From JAIVJN01 sp036732565 (lineage in GTDB: Bacteria; Acidobacteriota; Vicinamibacteria; Vicinamibacterales; UBA2999): a stretch of 6,107 bases of DNA. The DNA lies in NCBI GenBank assembly GCA_036732565.1, contig DAINCF010000448.1, positions 1 to 6,107 on the forward strand. The letters are read 5' to 3'. A program made the translations under genes and the position numbers. Below, one piece after another: positions 5,931-6,107 of this stretch; the first letter of the stretch is position 1; each line of letters starts with the position of its first letter. The notes below the pieces were generated by a model. That model was not told the origin of the DNA, made no database searches, and saw only the letters and a list, made by a program, of their open reading frames with translations.

Positions 5931-6107
5931 TCAGCGGTCCCGTGCGGGAGTCGCGCGTCTGCCCCGCCGCCGGGCGGCTCCGGCCGGTCCAAGCGTCGCG
6001 GCGATCGATTTGCGAGCGCGCGTGCGAACCAGCGCCGCCCCATCGTCGCGCAGCAGCGTGGCGAGGCCCGTTCCAGCCCACGCCGCGGCGCGCGCAACGG
6101 CGGCCAG
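5931..6107 (-). CDS. Possible C-terminal fragment of an upstream gene
   Basis: One minus-strand frame is open from the right edge to a TGA at 5931-5933 and encodes 58 residues. They begin LAAVARAAAWAGTGLATLL and end in an arginine-rich tail (ARRRGRRATPARDR). Third codon positions are strongly GC-biased, as expected for a gene in this DNA, and the 101-bp distance to the next start is ordinary for adjacent genes. However, other frames are also open here, as is common at this GC content, and no domain is recognisable. The stretch could equally be non-coding. Confidence 0.3.
   Translation of the reverse strand: MAAVARAAAWAGTGLATLLRDDGAALVRTRARKSIAATLGPAGAARRRGRRATPARDR

Noticed and set aside
5830..6081. 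N-terminal extension of the secreted protein to an ATG at 6081
   Set aside because: The extension would bury the signal peptide behind 84 Arg-rich residues, while an ideal AGGAGG site marks the ATG at 5829.

Overview
The window is GC-rich, bacterial, and coded entirely on the minus strand. Transcription order therefore runs from the right edge to the left. No taxonomic marker is present. Three features together suggest Acidobacteriota, perhaps Vicinamibacteria-like: a very long periplasmic-propeller sensor kinase, a small secreted protein with an 'SFAWQMQPFCN' N-terminal module, and an RCC1-repeat secretory protein. That assignment is inference only.

Layout from right to left. 5931-6107 holds a possible C-terminal fragment of a gene entering from beyond the window, which is weakly supported. 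4966-5829 encodes a 287-residue secreted protein of unknown function with a textbook ribosome binding site and a tail-fibre-like glycine-rich segment. After only 46 bp, 1905-4919 encodes a 1004-residue sensor histidine kinase. It has a signal peptide, fourteen two-component-regulator propeller repeats (two predicted seven-bladed propellers), a Y_Y_Y domain, one transmembrane helix, a HisKA_3 dimerisation/phosphoacceptor domain and a HATPase domain. 1299-1904 is non-coding and mostly filled by an unusual minisatellite. 1-1298 encodes the N-terminal 432 residues of a secreted protein with seven RCC1-type repeats (one full propeller) followed by an Ig-like region, cut by the left edge.

The most noteworthy structure is the intergenic minisatellite. 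Degenerate 13-bp units (consensus about GGTTCCGCACGAG) and 18/19-bp units (the same core with about 6 bp added) run in forward orientation from 1451 to 1758, interrupted by an assembly gap of exactly 100 N. Units of the same family then run in the opposite orientation from about 1905 back to 1792. The outermost inverted unit abuts the stop codon of the kinase gene, and unit-like sequence extends into its last codons. I do not recognise this repeat family.

Functionally, the kinase probably senses a periplasmic ligand and phosphorylates a NarL/LuxR-type response regulator that is not in the window. The small secreted protein just upstream may share its transcript. The RCC1 protein lies beyond the repeat array and probably has its own promoter. 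No direct functional link among the three proteins can be shown from sequence alone.
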